The position numbers were made by a program, and so were the translations under genes. 64,000 nucleotides of DNA from Komarekiella atlantica HA4396-MV6 (GTDB lineage: Bacteria; Cyanobacteriota; Cyanobacteriia; Cyanobacteriales; Nostocaceae): the NCBI GenBank assembly GCA_019359395.1, contig JAHHHK010000006.1:124001-188000 (forward strand), given 5' to 3'. Below are positions 55,092 to 64,000 of the stretch, piece by piece; positions within the stretch are counted from its first letter, which is position 1, and every line of letters begins with the position of its first letter. The notes below the pieces were generated by a model. It had not been told where the DNA came from. It did no database searches and saw nothing but the letters and a program-made list of their open reading frames with translations.

Positions 55092-56903
55092 ATGAAACTT
55101 CATACATCTCTCCTGTCACCTGGCTTGGTATGGTTCTTGCGATTTTCTCTGACTTTTTTTCAAAAGTACTGGGTTCAATGGGTTTTGCTCATCTTGGCAG
55201 TGCTATTCCAACTGGCCTTTGAGGTGCTTGTTCCCTTTGCTTATCAGTTGATCTTTGATCGCGCCATTGTTAATCGTGATGCTAGTTTTCTTATACTCTT
55301 ACTGAGCGGACTGGGCGCTGCTTTTATCATCCAATCCTTAGCTGGTCTTAGTCAGGATTATCTCAGTGCTCGAATAGGAGCAGGTGTTTTGAAAGATATA
55401 CGCCTCAAAATGTTCAATCATTTGCAGCACCTATCCTTGGGTTTTTACACTCGCGTTCAAGCGGGCGAACTTATGTCTCGCTTCTCCAGCGACCTAGCTG
55501 ACATCGAGAGAGCGATTGTCATTGATATCCCGATGGGTACTTTCAACATCCTTTTAATGGTTGTTAGTACCCTCTTACTCTTCGTCGTCGAGTGGCGACT
55601 GGCTCTAGTCACTTTAGTCACGTTGTCCGTAGGCTTCATGGGGCCACACCTATTTGGGTTACGGGTTGCTAAGACCAGTTATAGACGCAGGCAAGACGAA
55701 GCAAAGGTTTTAAGTATACTTCAAGAGAATATCAGTGCTCAACCTGTGATTAGGAACTTTGGATTGCAAAAGTCAGCACTATTCCAATTCCAAAAGCAAC
55801 TGATTGTCTTATTACACAGCAGCCTACGCAGTAACTTCTACAGTGTTCTACTAGGGAGGCTTTCCAACCTGAGCATTAACTTTCTTCAGTTATTAATCAT
55901 TGGTTTTGGTGCCTTTTTAGCCATGCGTGGCTATCTGACAACAGGAGCGCTAGTCGGGTTTATCAGCCTTCTGTTAAACGTGAATATCGCAACTGATGGT
56001 TTGACTCAACAAGTGCCAGCCCTAATAAGGACTACGAGTGGGATGCTACGCATCAAAGAACTGCTGGCTGAGCAACCTGAAGTGACGGATTTAGCCGATG
56101 CATTACCACTATCACAGTTGGCAAAAGATATTCGCTTTGAAAATGTAACCTTTAACTATTACGGAATGCAGCCCATTCTGGACAAAATCAGTTTTACGAT
56201 TCAAGTAGGTGAGTCTGTAGCTTTTGTCGGCCCTAGTGGCTCTGGCAAAAGCACAATCCTCAACCTGCTCGTGCGGTTTTACGATCCTAACGAGGGTTCA
56301 GTCTTGTTTAACGGTTACGACCTGCGACAAGTCACTCAAGCATCGCTACGCGCACAAATAGGCACTGTCTTCCAAGAATCTTTCCTTTTCAACACCACAA
56401 TTCGTGAAAACATCTGCCTGGGTAAGCCCGATGCAACCGATGTGGAAATCGAAGCAGCCGCAAAAGCAGCAGAAATCCATGATACGATCCTACGTTTTCC
56501 TCAGGGATATGACACCGTAGTGGGTGAAAGAGGTGGACAAATCTCAGGTGGTCAGCGGCAGCGAATTGCTATAGCGCGGGCAATCTTACGCAATCCAGCA
56601 ATACTTATACTCGACGAGGCAACTTCGTCGCTAGATCCAGAGACGGAGTTAGCTATCAATACCACCCTAAAAAATTTAGCAATAGGTCGTACCGTCGTCT
56701 CTGTAACCCATCGGCTTACTTCTGTTGTGAATTGCGATCGCATCTTTGTGCTTGAAAGAGGAAAACTAATTGAACAGGGTACTCATAAAGAGTTACTTAA
56801 ACTTCGGGGTCTTTATTATCGACTTTGGTGTAAACAGAGCGGAAAATCTCAAGTTGACGAAAACAGCCTAGAGCAGCCAAAATTGGGAGATTTTTCTCAC
56901 TGA
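55092..56903 (+). CDS. ABC exporter, fused permease-ATPase (MsbA/LipidA type)
   Basis: A 603-residue half-transporter. Six transmembrane helices occupy about 20-310. The ATPase follows: Walker A GPSGSGKST, Q-loop in VFQESFL, signature QISGGQRQR, Walker B ILILDEATSSLD and the switch His in VTHRL. It works as a homodimer, exporting lipids, peptides or small molecules. The ATG at 55092 is chosen; an upstream GTG adds five residues. It follows the NarL-type regulator by 19 bp and converges with the GT1 gene, so it may export the product of the neighbouring cluster. Confidence 0.93.
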   Translation: MKLHTSLLSPGLVWFLRFSLTFFQKYWVQWVLLILAVLFQLAFEVLVPFAYQLIFDRAIVNRDASFLILLLSGLGAAFIIQSLAGLSQDYLSARIGAGVLKDIRLKMFNHLQHLSLGFYTRVQAGELMSRFSSDLADIERAIVIDIPMGTFNILLMVVSTLLLFVVEWRLALVTLVTLSVGFMGPHLFGLRVAKTSYRRRQDEAKVLSILQENISAQPVIRNFGLQKSALFQFQKQLIVLLHSSLRSNFYSVLLGRLSNLSINFLQLLIIGFGAFLAMRGYLTTGALVGFISLLLNVNIATDGLTQQVPALIRTTSGMLRIKELLAEQPEVTDLADALPLSQLAKDIRFENVTFNYYGMQPILDKISFTIQVGESVAFVGPSGSGKSTILNLLVRFYDPNEGSVLFNGYDLRQVTQASLRAQIGTVFQESFLFNTTIRENICLGKPDATDVEIEAAAKAAEIHDTILRFPQGYDTVVGERGGQISGGQRQRIAIARAILRNPAILILDEATSSLDPETELAINTTLKNLAIGRTVVSVTHRLTSVVNCDRIFVLERGKLIEQGTHKELLKLRGLYYRLWCKQSGKSQVDENSLEQPKLGDFSH

Positions 56904-57205
56904 CTGTGTGAGTTAGAAACTTCCAAAGAATGAATTATCGAAAAAACTCAAAAAACTGCAACCATATCTCTCTAAATAGGCATCAAAAGTCTGCCCTTCT
57001 AGTCGCTTTACTTTTGGTAATATTCTGGAGCTTTAGTATTTTTAATTATAGTTAGACAGCAGATATTATCCATCAAACTCTTGCTCTATCGTATTGTTTT
57101 ACGAAATGCTTGATAGAATTTACTTTCTATAAATTTTAATTGAACTGCGACTTATTTCAATAACTTTTTCAGCGAATCAGTTAATACTAATTGAATTTAC
57201 TACAA

Positions 57206-57254
57206 AAAAGCGGTAAGAATATGCTGCCGCCAGTAGCATATCCTTATCGCTTTT
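57206..57254. terminator. Bidirectional terminator between ABC exporter and GT1
   Basis: 20-bp arms (AAAAGCGGTAAGAATATGCT / AGCATATCCTTATCGCTTTT, two G-T-type pairs), 9-nt loop, A-run left and T-run right. Suits both converging transcripts. Confidence 0.85.
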
Positions 57255-57303
57255 AATAATTATCATTATTATTGACTGGATATTTTCTTTTTTGGAAGTT
57301 CCA

Positions 57304-58620
57304 TTATGCTGCTATATAACTTTCAAGTAAATCAATTCCAGTCTCAAACTTATCCAGACGCATGAATTCTTTTTGCATTTGCTCAATGTTCTTAATATAG
57401 CTGTTGTCGCTGGAAATCCGATCAATCAGTCTGGACAATTCCCGATGCTCAATCCACCTCAGATCTCCCCGTACACCCAAGCCATGATAAACTACCCTCG
57501 CCGCATTTCCGGGTTGGTCGTTTCTGGCGGGGAGAACTATCATCGGGACACCAAGACAGATGCACTCTTTGATCGTATTCATCCCTCCATTGGTAATCAT
57601 CATTGAACTTTTCCGCAGAACCGCCATTTGCGGAACCCACTTGCAGGCATACACATTATCTGGAATCTCTCCAAGATCTTCCACTTCGCAGGTGTTTCCG
57701 ATATTAAGTACGAACTCATAGTCTTGTCGTTGCTGGAACGTCTTAAGGGCAACCCGGAAGAACCGCTTGCTGGCTGGATATTCCCAACTGCGTGTGCCCA
57801 ACGAGCAGTAGATTAGCGGTTTAGTACCGCTGAGGCGATCCATTTTGAAATCTTCATCTGCACGTGAGAGATCCACAACACACCCAAGATACTCGGCTCC
57901 AGGACGGGGTTCAAAGTCTAGCCTTTTCGGCATCAAGTAGTGTAGAGGAGACTTGAACATCGGGCCGTAATCTGAAAAACCTACTGTTAATCCCGCTGCA
58001 CGCGCACGACTCCTCACAAATGCCCCTATCCCAAAGTAATATCTGAGGAAGTATTTCGGACGAAATGTTATAAACAATCTCACTACAAAAGCCAACAACA
58101 TCCAGTCCAAAAGAACTATTAATGATGACCATGAGCTGCGATCGGGAATAAATGATGAGTCTGAAGGCGGAATTTTTGAATTAATAAATCCAGCAAATGC
58201 CGTACCAACCCCAACATAGGGAACTCCAGATTCTATAGCCGCAACAGCAACAAATGAAATAATTGAATCAATTAGTACCAGACCTACATTGCACTCTTTG
58301 ATAATCTTGATAGTGTCCTCAAGTATATTCGCCAAAATCTCAGTTTCACGGCGAGTCTGTGCAAGCATCCCTCCGAACCGCTTGGGAAATGGCCTCAAAA
58401 GCTTATAGTGAAACCCTTGTTCTTCTATATATTTCCTGTAATGTTCCACCTGCTGGCTGTGAAGGGAGAGTTTTTCATCTCCTTCTGGTGGGAGAACAAA
58501 CAGCACGTCCCATCCGCGTCTAGAAAAAGCCTTCGCTAATGCCATCATCGGCATGAACCCACCCCATTCAGGATACAAAGCAAACAATACAGACTTCTTT
58601 TCTCGCATTATACGCTCCAT
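57304..58620 (-). CDS. Family 1 glycosyltransferase (MGT-like)
   Basis: A 438-residue GT-B-fold enzyme of the UDP-glucuronosyl/macrolide transferase group. The N-terminal acceptor domain begins SVLFALYPEWGGFMPMMALA. The nucleotide-sugar site is in the C-terminal half: CKWVPQMAVLRKSSMMITNGG then NTIKECICLGVPMIVLP and NDQPGNAARV. It transfers a sugar to small lipophilic acceptors. AGGAG lies 9 nt before the ATG. It is the last gene of the minus-strand cluster, so it probably glycosylates the product made by the upstream genes. Confidence 0.85.
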   Translation of the reverse strand: MERIMREKKSVLFALYPEWGGFMPMMALAKAFSRRGWDVLFVLPPEGDEKLSLHSQQVEHYRKYIEEQGFHYKLLRPFPKRFGGMLAQTRRETEILANILEDTIKIIKECNVGLVLIDSIISFVAVAAIESGVPYVGVGTAFAGFINSKIPPSDSSFIPDRSSWSSLIVLLDWMLLAFVVRLFITFRPKYFLRYYFGIGAFVRSRARAAGLTVGFSDYGPMFKSPLHYLMPKRLDFEPRPGAEYLGCVVDLSRADEDFKMDRLSGTKPLIYCSLGTRSWEYPASKRFFRVALKTFQQRQDYEFVLNIGNTCEVEDLGEIPDNVYACKWVPQMAVLRKSSMMITNGGMNTIKECICLGVPMIVLPARNDQPGNAARVVYHGLGVRGDLRWIEHRELSRLIDRISSDNSYIKNIEQMQKEFMRLDKFETGIDLLESYIAA

Positions 58621-58845
58621 CTTAATATGCTCCTGACAGTTCGTTCATTGTTTATAAGGTGAGAAAAATTTATAGTTGCTAATAATTTATCTGAGTAATG
58701 TTCAAGTAACTTTCAAATGTTACAACGCTACTTTAGCTTGTACTATCGCTTCTTTTTTATCTGGGTACTAACTCGTTTAAGGTAATAAATTGTGTAAAGT
58801 TTATATGTGTTAGTTTTTAGCTTTTAATCTCGTCAAAATTCCAAT

Positions 58846-60450
58846 CTACATTTTTACTAATTTCCAAAGCTGAAGCTTCTTGGGATAAATATCTTCTAGC
58901 TTATATTTTTGCCCTTTCTCCAACTTCTCTTTAATTAATTCCACAGAAAGACTGTGGTTGGGGAGGTATAAAAATACATCACTAAAACTATTAGAAATCT
59001 GGGGCACATTTAGCTCATTTACTAACTGAATCCTTACCTTTGGAGCAAGCAGATGGCTCAGAGATAGTTCATCACCTATACCATTTAACTGACAGGAACT
59101 AATCAAAAGTGGGTGAGTAGCTTTGTTGATTATCTGAACCACTTGGGGAGTGTAGATATTCAAGGACTTATTCCACCAAGTATCTGCTTGAGAACTAATT
59201 GCACAGGACAGAATTCCAACAGAAATCAACGTGATCTGGATCATCTGCCAAAGCTTCTGATGCCATTTAACAAAGGTTGAGGTAATTTGAGTGGTGAGGA
59301 GGTAACTAACAGCTAATTGAATACCCAAATAAAAAGGGATCAGATACCGAGGGTTTACTGATCGAATCCCCCCCCAAATTAGATCGGGTATTACCAAGGG
59401 TAGCGCCGGAACCACAATCAACGTTAAGACAAACAACCAAATCCGTTTTGAAGCTTTGCGACAGAGAAAATAAATTGAATATCCTACCAAAACTAAGATA
59501 AAAGGAATCAAACATAATTGCACATATTCCAATGTAGTGTTATTAAAAGTTCGCTCGAAATCGTAGTTAAAATCAACGAAAAAATAGCTAATGCTAAGAG
59601 TCCACGCTGCAATTAATTCTAAAAGAGATATTTTCGTGTCAGATGTCCAGCTCGTTGTCTCGTGAATTTGGGGTAACTGAATAATAACAACCAACAACCA
59701 GGGCATAAAAGCTAAAAGCCCTATTAGTGACGCAAGTAAATAGGCAGTAACAGTCTTGCTTAATCGGAAGCTTTCAGTTACAACTACATAGATACCATGA
59801 GCAATTGCCACAAACCCAGAAAACAGAAATGTGTACAACCCCAATGCTACGGTTGCTGCGTACATTCCCCAGCTAAACTTCGTTTTTAATCGCATTGCTC
59901 GTAGCAGTGTTGCGCTTGATAGCAAAATCGTCACAGTCCACAAACTATACTGCCGCGCTTCTTGTGCGTATAGTACATGGAATGGCAACACAGCTAACAT
60001 TGCAATTGCTACCCATCCCATCAGAGATGACTTAAATAATTCCAGACATAGCCAATAGAAACAGGGGAACGCTAGCAAGCTAATTAAGGCAGACAAACTT
60101 CTCGTTACCGCGACTGAATTGCCAAACCATTGCACCCAAAACCGCGCAACTACGAAATATAGGGGTGAATGCTGAGGGACTTCCACTGCCAAAGATTTAA
60201 TAGTATCTATCGAAGTTCTTCCAACAGCGGAAAGCTGATATTTCTGTAAATCTTCAACACCAATTTCGCCTCCATCGCAAACCTGCTTGGCCGCTTCTTG
60301 TTGTGTGTAGCCAGAAATCCGTAATGAGGTAAAAGTCTCATCAAACCAGTAGACTTTTCGGTCAAGATTAACGAAGCGAAAAAACACACCCAGTAACAAT
60401 AATACAATGACTAAAAACTTTAACCAGACAATCTGTTTGCGACTTACCAT
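58846..60450 (-). CDS. Family 39 membrane glycosyltransferase
   Basis: A 534-residue polytopic protein with about ten to twelve transmembrane segments. VNLDRKVYWFDETFTSL near residue 28 has the conserved acidic pair of the GT39/ArnT/PMT superfamily, and PQHSPLYFVVARFWVQWFG is the next conserved loop. It uses a polyprenyl-phosphate sugar and works on the periplasmic face. The acceptor is unknown. GAGG precedes the ATG. It is 225 bp upstream of the GT1 gene. Confidence 0.82.
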   Translation of the reverse strand: MVSRKQIVWLKFLVIVLLLLGVFFRFVNLDRKVYWFDETFTSLRISGYTQQEAAKQVCDGGEIGVEDLQKYQLSAVGRTSIDTIKSLAVEVPQHSPLYFVVARFWVQWFGNSVAVTRSLSALISLLAFPCFYWLCLELFKSSLMGWVAIAMLAVLPFHVLYAQEARQYSLWTVTILLSSATLLRAMRLKTKFSWGMYAATVALGLYTFLFSGFVAIAHGIYVVVTESFRLSKTVTAYLLASLIGLLAFMPWLLVVIIQLPQIHETTSWTSDTKISLLELIAAWTLSISYFFVDFNYDFERTFNNTTLEYVQLCLIPFILVLVGYSIYFLCRKASKRIWLFVLTLIVVPALPLVIPDLIWGGIRSVNPRYLIPFYLGIQLAVSYLLTTQITSTFVKWHQKLWQMIQITLISVGILSCAISSQADTWWNKSLNIYTPQVVQIINKATHPLLISSCQLNGIGDELSLSHLLAPKVRIQLVNELNVPQISNSFSDVFLYLPNHSLSVELIKEKLEKGQKYKLEDIYPKKLQLWKLVKM

Positions 60451-60528
60451 GCTGCCTCATAACCAAACTTATTAAAGGATGATTGGAAAAATTTTTTGGT
60501 ATTTTTACCCACCTTGAAAGCGTTAATT

Positions 60529-61902
60529 TTAAAAGGGTTGTCTTGAAAATACTTTTTCGATTGCTAAAGCTAGGCGTAAAAGCGATACCTCAGAGAACGG
60601 TGCTCCCACCAACATCAGACCAACTGGCAACCCTGAAGAAGTGAATCCCACAGGTAGAGAAATTGCACACAATCCAAGCATGTTTGCTAAACGTGTATTT
60701 CGTAATGACAATAGATTCTCTGCGGCGTACTTTTGACTATTTTGTTCTAAATCATTGATAATGGGTGGTACATTTGCCACAGTTGGCATGATAACAGCAG
60801 TATAATCATTCGTTCTCTGCAAATACTGCTTTTGAAGGTCTTTTAACCCCTGATAAACTTGTTGAGCATCACTATCCTGAATTTTTGCTCCTATATAAAA
60901 TCTATCTAGTATGTCTTGTGAAATAGAGTTAGGATGAGCTTCTAAAAATTTCAGCCAATTTTTACTTGCCTCATAGTTAACAATATTACCTTTTGTATTA
61001 ATAAGTTTTAGTGCTTGTTCAAACTCTGGAATATTGCCATTTTTAATAAGTGCCCCTTGTGCTGCAATATTTTCTATAGAAGCATCCAAAATAGCCGCAA
61101 CTTCAGAATCAGCATCGTTCCAGACAATATTTGTACATACTAATAAATTTAAACCTTTACATCCAACGTCCGAAAAATCAATCTTATCAGTCTGAGCAAT
61201 TACATGGTAAAGGACAGCTGCATCTTCGACGCAACGAGTCATAAAACCAACTGTATCTAATGTTTGACTTAGAGGAATAACACCTTCTGTTGAAATTAGT
61301 CCCGCAGTTGTTTTTAAACCAACTAAATTATTCCAAGCAGCAGGTGTTCGGATTGAGCCACCCGTATCAGTTCCCATACCAGCAAAACATAGACCTTTTG
61401 CCACAGCAACAGCTGAACCTGACGAAGAGCCACCTGGAACTCTTGCTTGCTCAGAACCAAAAGGATTTATTGGTGTCCCGAATGTAGGATTAATTCCTAG
61501 ACCCGAAAAAGCCAATTCTGTCATATTGGTTTTACCAAGACAAATAAAGCCAGCATCAACAGATGTTTTGTAAGCTACTGCATCTTTTTGAGCAACTCTA
61601 TCTAATAGAACCTTTAACCCTGCACTTGTCGGTTTACCTTGGATATCAAAATTGTCTTTCCATACAAGGGGAATACCATCATAAAGTGAAAGTCGTGTGT
61701 TAGTAGTCGCCCTTTTATATGCGGCATCTGCTTGTTTTTTGGCTTGTTGCTCAAAAACCTCTACAAATATTTTTTCTTTCCCTACTTCTTGATCAATTTT
61801 AGTTAAAAAATACTCAACTAATTCACGTGGATCTATATTGCCATTGTCAATACCATATCCAATGGCTTCCATAGTTGAATTTTCCCAAACTTGATCAATC
61901 AT
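60529..61902 (-). CDS. Amidase-signature enzyme
   Basis: A 457-residue amidase. The Ser-cisSer-Lys triad is visible: Lys in LVWKDNFD, the cis-Ser in the glycine-rich VPGGSSSGSAVAVA, and the nucleophilic Ser in GTDTGGSIRTPAA. It hydrolyses amides or carbamates; it could belong to GatA, AtzF or general amidase groups, but the lack of GatB/C and the cluster setting favour a metabolite-tailoring role. The ATG at 61902 has GGAG 12 nt upstream. Between GT39 and the isoprenoid-like gene on the minus strand. Confidence 0.87.
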   Translation of the reverse strand: MIDQVWENSTMEAIGYGIDNGNIDPRELVEYFLTKIDQEVGKEKIFVEVFEQQAKKQADAAYKRATTNTRLSLYDGIPLVWKDNFDIQGKPTSAGLKVLLDRVAQKDAVAYKTSVDAGFICLGKTNMTELAFSGLGINPTFGTPINPFGSEQARVPGGSSSGSAVAVAKGLCFAGMGTDTGGSIRTPAAWNNLVGLKTTAGLISTEGVIPLSQTLDTVGFMTRCVEDAAVLYHVIAQTDKIDFSDVGCKGLNLLVCTNIVWNDADSEVAAILDASIENIAAQGALIKNGNIPEFEQALKLINTKGNIVNYEASKNWLKFLEAHPNSISQDILDRFYIGAKIQDSDAQQVYQGLKDLQKQYLQRTNDYTAVIMPTVANVPPIINDLEQNSQKYAAENLLSLRNTRLANMLGLCAISLPVGFTSSGLPVGLMLVGAPFSEVSLLRLALAIEKVFSRQPF

Positions 61903-61956
61903 CACTAGTTACTCCATTAATAGGCTTATTGTAAGAGTCCTAATTTTAGGCTCTTT

Positions 61957-61993
61957 CTCTGCGTCTCTGTCTTGGAAAGTTTGAGACGCAGAG
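61957..61993. terminator. Hairpin between amidase and isoprenoid-like genes
   Basis: Perfect 11-bp arms CTCTGCGTCTC / GAGACGCAGAG with a 15-nt loop. It may stop or attenuate transcription from the isoprenoid-like gene into the amidase gene. No T-run. The half-element at 62037-62049 lies next to it. Confidence 0.45.
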
Positions 61994-62036
61994 ATTAACG
62001 AGAAACTTATCTGTTTACAGTTGATAATCTGATTAA

Positions 62037-62049
62037 TGCAAGAGGTCTA
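62037..62049. mobile_element. Solitary MITE end (type A)
   Basis: TGCAAGAGGTCTA equals one terminal inverted repeat of the elements at 17465 and 41915, but no partner end is found within several hundred bases. It is either a decayed element or a chance retention after excision. Confidence 0.5.
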
Positions 62050-62068
62050 ATAAATAGCCCAAGACAGA

Positions 62069-62839
62069 CTACCATTCCAGAATTGGCTGAGGAATAGTCT
62101 TATCAGAATTATCTTTCTCCAATTCAGATACAAGTTTTATAAATCTTTTTTGCTCTTTCCTTGGTAAACTATCTAGTTTCTTGACAAATAGAGACTCGTA
62201 TCGAGCCAACTCTTTTTTTAGATATTCAGGTGCTTTCTTTCCATAGAATTTAACAAACATGCGGTAGGTGTTGTAGTGGTTTTTATCCACATCATCTTTA
62301 TAATCAGTAATATCATCATAAATATCAATAAGTACTTCTAAAGGCCACATAACATCAAAACACTTTTGATCAAAAGTCTTGTTAGCTACTTGTACTAAAA
62401 TTCCGTGTAGAGCACGTATATCAGAAGTGCGTAGCTCAGTAGCTTTGATAATATCTTCATAAGTTACATCTTTCTGAGATATTAGCTGACTTTCTAATTC
62501 AAAGTATTTTCCTAAATTTTCTAATTCTTGTTCAATTAACGGATGATACAAATTTCTTGTTTTCAGTACATCAACGATGATTTTGTGCTTTTGATTCCAG
62601 GAGTTTTTAACTTCAGAAAATAATTCTTTTTCTTGAAGGGCTTCTACTGCTTCATCAACTTCGTATACTAAAGCTTCTACAAACCCTAGAACTGGATAAT
62701 AAGCAAAAAAATCTTTATGTGAAAGCTCATATAGCGGAAAATAAAGTGATGTAATTAAATCTAAAATTCGGGCCGATTTGTGCATACCCCAATAAGAGAC
62801 ATAGGGTCGCATAACAACATTGCTAGTTAAAGTGGTCAT
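62069..62839 (-). CDS. Class I isoprenoid-synthase-like protein
   Basis: A 256-residue all-helical protein without a signal peptide. LRTSDIRALHG (136-146) and VLIDIYDDITDY, with the DDxxD-like DDITD at 175-179, resemble the Mg2+-binding region of class I isoprenoid enzymes. The rest of the fold is not recognisable by eye. If correct, it binds a prenyl diphosphate and condenses or cyclises it. AGAGG lies 11 nt before the ATG. It is 46 bp after the ACP gene, which suggests joint action on one product. Confidence in the family is moderate. Confidence 0.5.
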   Translation of the reverse strand: MTTLTSNVVMRPYVSYWGMHKSARILDLITSLYFPLYELSHKDFFAYYPVLGFVEALVYEVDEAVEALQEKELFSEVKNSWNQKHKIIVDVLKTRNLYHPLIEQELENLGKYFELESQLISQKDVTYEDIIKATELRTSDIRALHGILVQVANKTFDQKCFDVMWPLEVLIDIYDDITDYKDDVDKNHYNTYRMFVKFYGKKAPEYLKKELARYESLFVKKLDSLPRKEQKRFIKLVSELEKDNSDKTIPQPILEW

Positions 62840-62885
62840 ATCTTATTTACCTCTTTTGGATAATAATCTAGTGGTGAGTTTATCT

Positions 62886-63410
62886 TCAATTAGCTAACTC
62901 TACGTCAAGCTCAAGTTGTTGACTAATATAATCGATAGTCTGTTGTACCGTCAGAAGTTTTGTAGTCGCTTGATTAGAGATTTCAATATTGAATGTTTCC
63001 TCCAGAGCAACTATTAGTTCTAACGTATCTAAAGAATCCGCTCCTAAGTCTCTGGTAAAACTTGCGATGGGAGTAACTTTTTCTGGCTCAATTCCCAACT
63101 TTTCTACAACAATATTTTGGACTTTTTCAAAAACCTTTACCTTCTTCAACTGGTTAGACTGAGTTATTGTTTTAATTTCCTCCATGAGCTTAGCTAATTC
63201 TTTCAAGATCTTTAAAATACGCTGGTAGCGCGGAATATCTTCCTTATTTAAAGGAAAGCCGTTGCGAGCTTGCAGCCATTGCTTACAAATTTGATATCGA
63301 TAACAATCAATGCGAAAGTCTAAAACTTCTGGTGAGGCTGTGCATGGATTTTTATTACTTTGCTTATCTGTCAGAGGCTCACTAATTTTTAATAAAAAAG
63401 AGTTAGTCAT
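62886..63410 (-). CDS. Acyl carrier protein with N-terminal extension
   Basis: A 174-residue protein. The ACP domain is at 90-170 with phosphopantetheine Ser126 in GADSLDTLEL. About 90 extra residues precede it, with a charged helix-rich motif (YQICKQWLQARNGFPLNKED) that I do not recognise. Standalone ACPs are about 80 residues, so the extension is unusual; an internal ATG at residue 76 would give a normal-size ACP. It is 49 bp from the amidinotransferase gene. It probably carries an acyl intermediate of the cluster. Confidence 0.82.
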   Translation of the reverse strand: MTNSFLLKISEPLTDKQSNKNPCTASPEVLDFRIDCYRYQICKQWLQARNGFPLNKEDIPRYQRILKILKELAKLMEEIKTITQSNQLKKVKVFEKVQNIVVEKLGIEPEKVTPIASFTRDLGADSLDTLELIVALEETFNIEISNQATTKLLTVQQTIDYISQQLELDVELAN

Positions 63411-63459
63411 GGCTGATGAGGGAGGATTTTCAAATGTTTAAGTTGTTTTTACATCAGAT

Positions 63460-64000
63460 CTAAAAGTAGGATTGTAATGTGCCGCGACGCCTAATGTCTA
63501 AAGTTGCACAATGAAATGCACCTCCAAAGGGATTGAAGTGTAAAAAATTGCAAGGTATTGGTTTAAATCCCCAATCTTTTAAGGCTTGAATTGTTGGTTC
63601 TTGGGATTTTTCACATATTACTCGTTCTTCATCTAAAACCAAAACATTCATACTTAACCACATACTACAAAGAGCAGCAGTTTCACTGAATAAACCTCCT
63701 TTAACAATAACTGGTTCTGGTGCAACGAGTATGTCCCAAGATTTTAAAATTGATGGCAGTTTTTTAACGTCAATATACTTTGGATTAATCATGACTTTAC
63801 CTGGTGCAAGAGGCACAAATGTAGTGTCAATATGCATAGGTTGTTTTGAGCGTGTCTCAATAGTATGAACACGAAAATCATTTCCCAAATGACGTTGTAA
63901 CCAGTTTATTCCAGCTTCGTTAGTTACATTACTTTTAGTTACGAAAATATCTCTGCCACAGCGGACAAAATCGGCAGCGTCAAAAACAACTTCAGATTCG
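63460..64000 (-). CDS. Amidinotransferase (glycine amidinotransferase family), partial
   Basis: The C-terminal 180 residues of an AGAT-like enzyme that moves an amidino group from arginine to an amine; the 5' part is beyond the window's right edge. FDAADFVRCGRDIFVTKSNV, MHIDTTFVPLAPGKV (catalytic His) and GGAFHCATLDIRRRGTLQSY (catalytic Cys in HCATLD) are all present. CyrA/AoaA and SxtG are natural-product relatives. It heads the minus-strand set, so a guanidino group may be built into the cluster's product. Confidence 0.9.
   Translation of the reverse strand, partial: ESEVVFDAADFVRCGRDIFVTKSNVTNEAGINWLQRHLGNDFRVHTIETRSKQPMHIDTTFVPLAPGKVMINPKYIDVKKLPSILKSWDILVAPEPVIVKGGLFSETAALCSMWLSMNVLVLDEERVICEKSQEPTIQALKDWGFKPIPCNFLHFNPFGGAFHCATLDIRRRGTLQSYF

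Overview
The window comes from a filamentous, probably heterocyst-forming cyanobacterium of the Nostoc type. The evidence is a photosystem I subunit (PsaK), cyanobacteria-specific families (CAAD, DUF3110, cyanobacterial TamB), frequent GCGATCGC (HIP1) octamers, heptanucleotide STRR arrays (GGGGATT/GGGGACT), and many small palindromic repeats between genes. The species cannot be fixed from the sequence alone. No rRNA, tRNA, CRISPR array or intact insertion sequence was found.

Layout. 0.3-4.2 kb: CAAD membrane protein, BON lipoprotein, duplicated general-stress-like protein, DUF3110 protein. 4.4-10.2 kb: a very large TamB. 10.5-18.5 kb: small membrane protein, DUF362 protein, AspA/FumC-type lyase, PgsA, an SLH beta-helix protein, a repeat-rich stretch (two MITE-like elements and an 18-copy 21-bp minisatellite), and an NrdG-like radical SAM protein. 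18.7-24.4 kb: a five-gene cluster around a P-type ATPase, with six cysteine-less HMA-like domains and a DUF5132 protein. 24.5-30.1 kb: Def, a Deg/HtrA protease, DnaA, AspRS. 30.4-33.2 kb: a two-gene EACC1 + caspase-EF-hand-FGE module whose C-terminal end looks like a diversity-generating-retroelement variable region. 33.4-43.9 kb: YtxH and DUF948 proteins, TPM (Psb32-like) protein, CobH, DapB, two Uma2 proteins, a hybrid kinase broken by an internal deletion, PsaK, SufE. 43.9-51.3 kb: alpha/beta hydrolase without its nucleophile, a DJ-1 relic, a TetR-controlled GST/flavin-binding pair, and a zinc-homeostasis block (CobW-type GTPase, WD40 protein, ZnuA) with two Zur-box-like sites. 51.3-53.4 kb: about 2 kb without genes. 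53.4-64 kb: two NarL-type regulators and an ABC exporter, facing a six-gene set on the other strand (amidinotransferase, ACP, class I isoprenoid-like enzyme, amidase, GT39, GT1) that looks like a natural-product locus and runs off the right edge.

How the genes may work together. The EACC1-caspase pair overlaps by 8 bp and fits the NTP-dependent or caspase-based conflict and cell-suicide systems of multicellular bacteria, with the FGE/C-type-lectin fold as a diversifiable sensor. The HMA/P-ATPase cluster could be a membrane metal-efflux platform analogous to mycobacterial PacL/Ctp systems. The right-end set could make and glycosylate a guanidino-containing, ACP-linked product. These three assignments are inferences from domain content and gene order.
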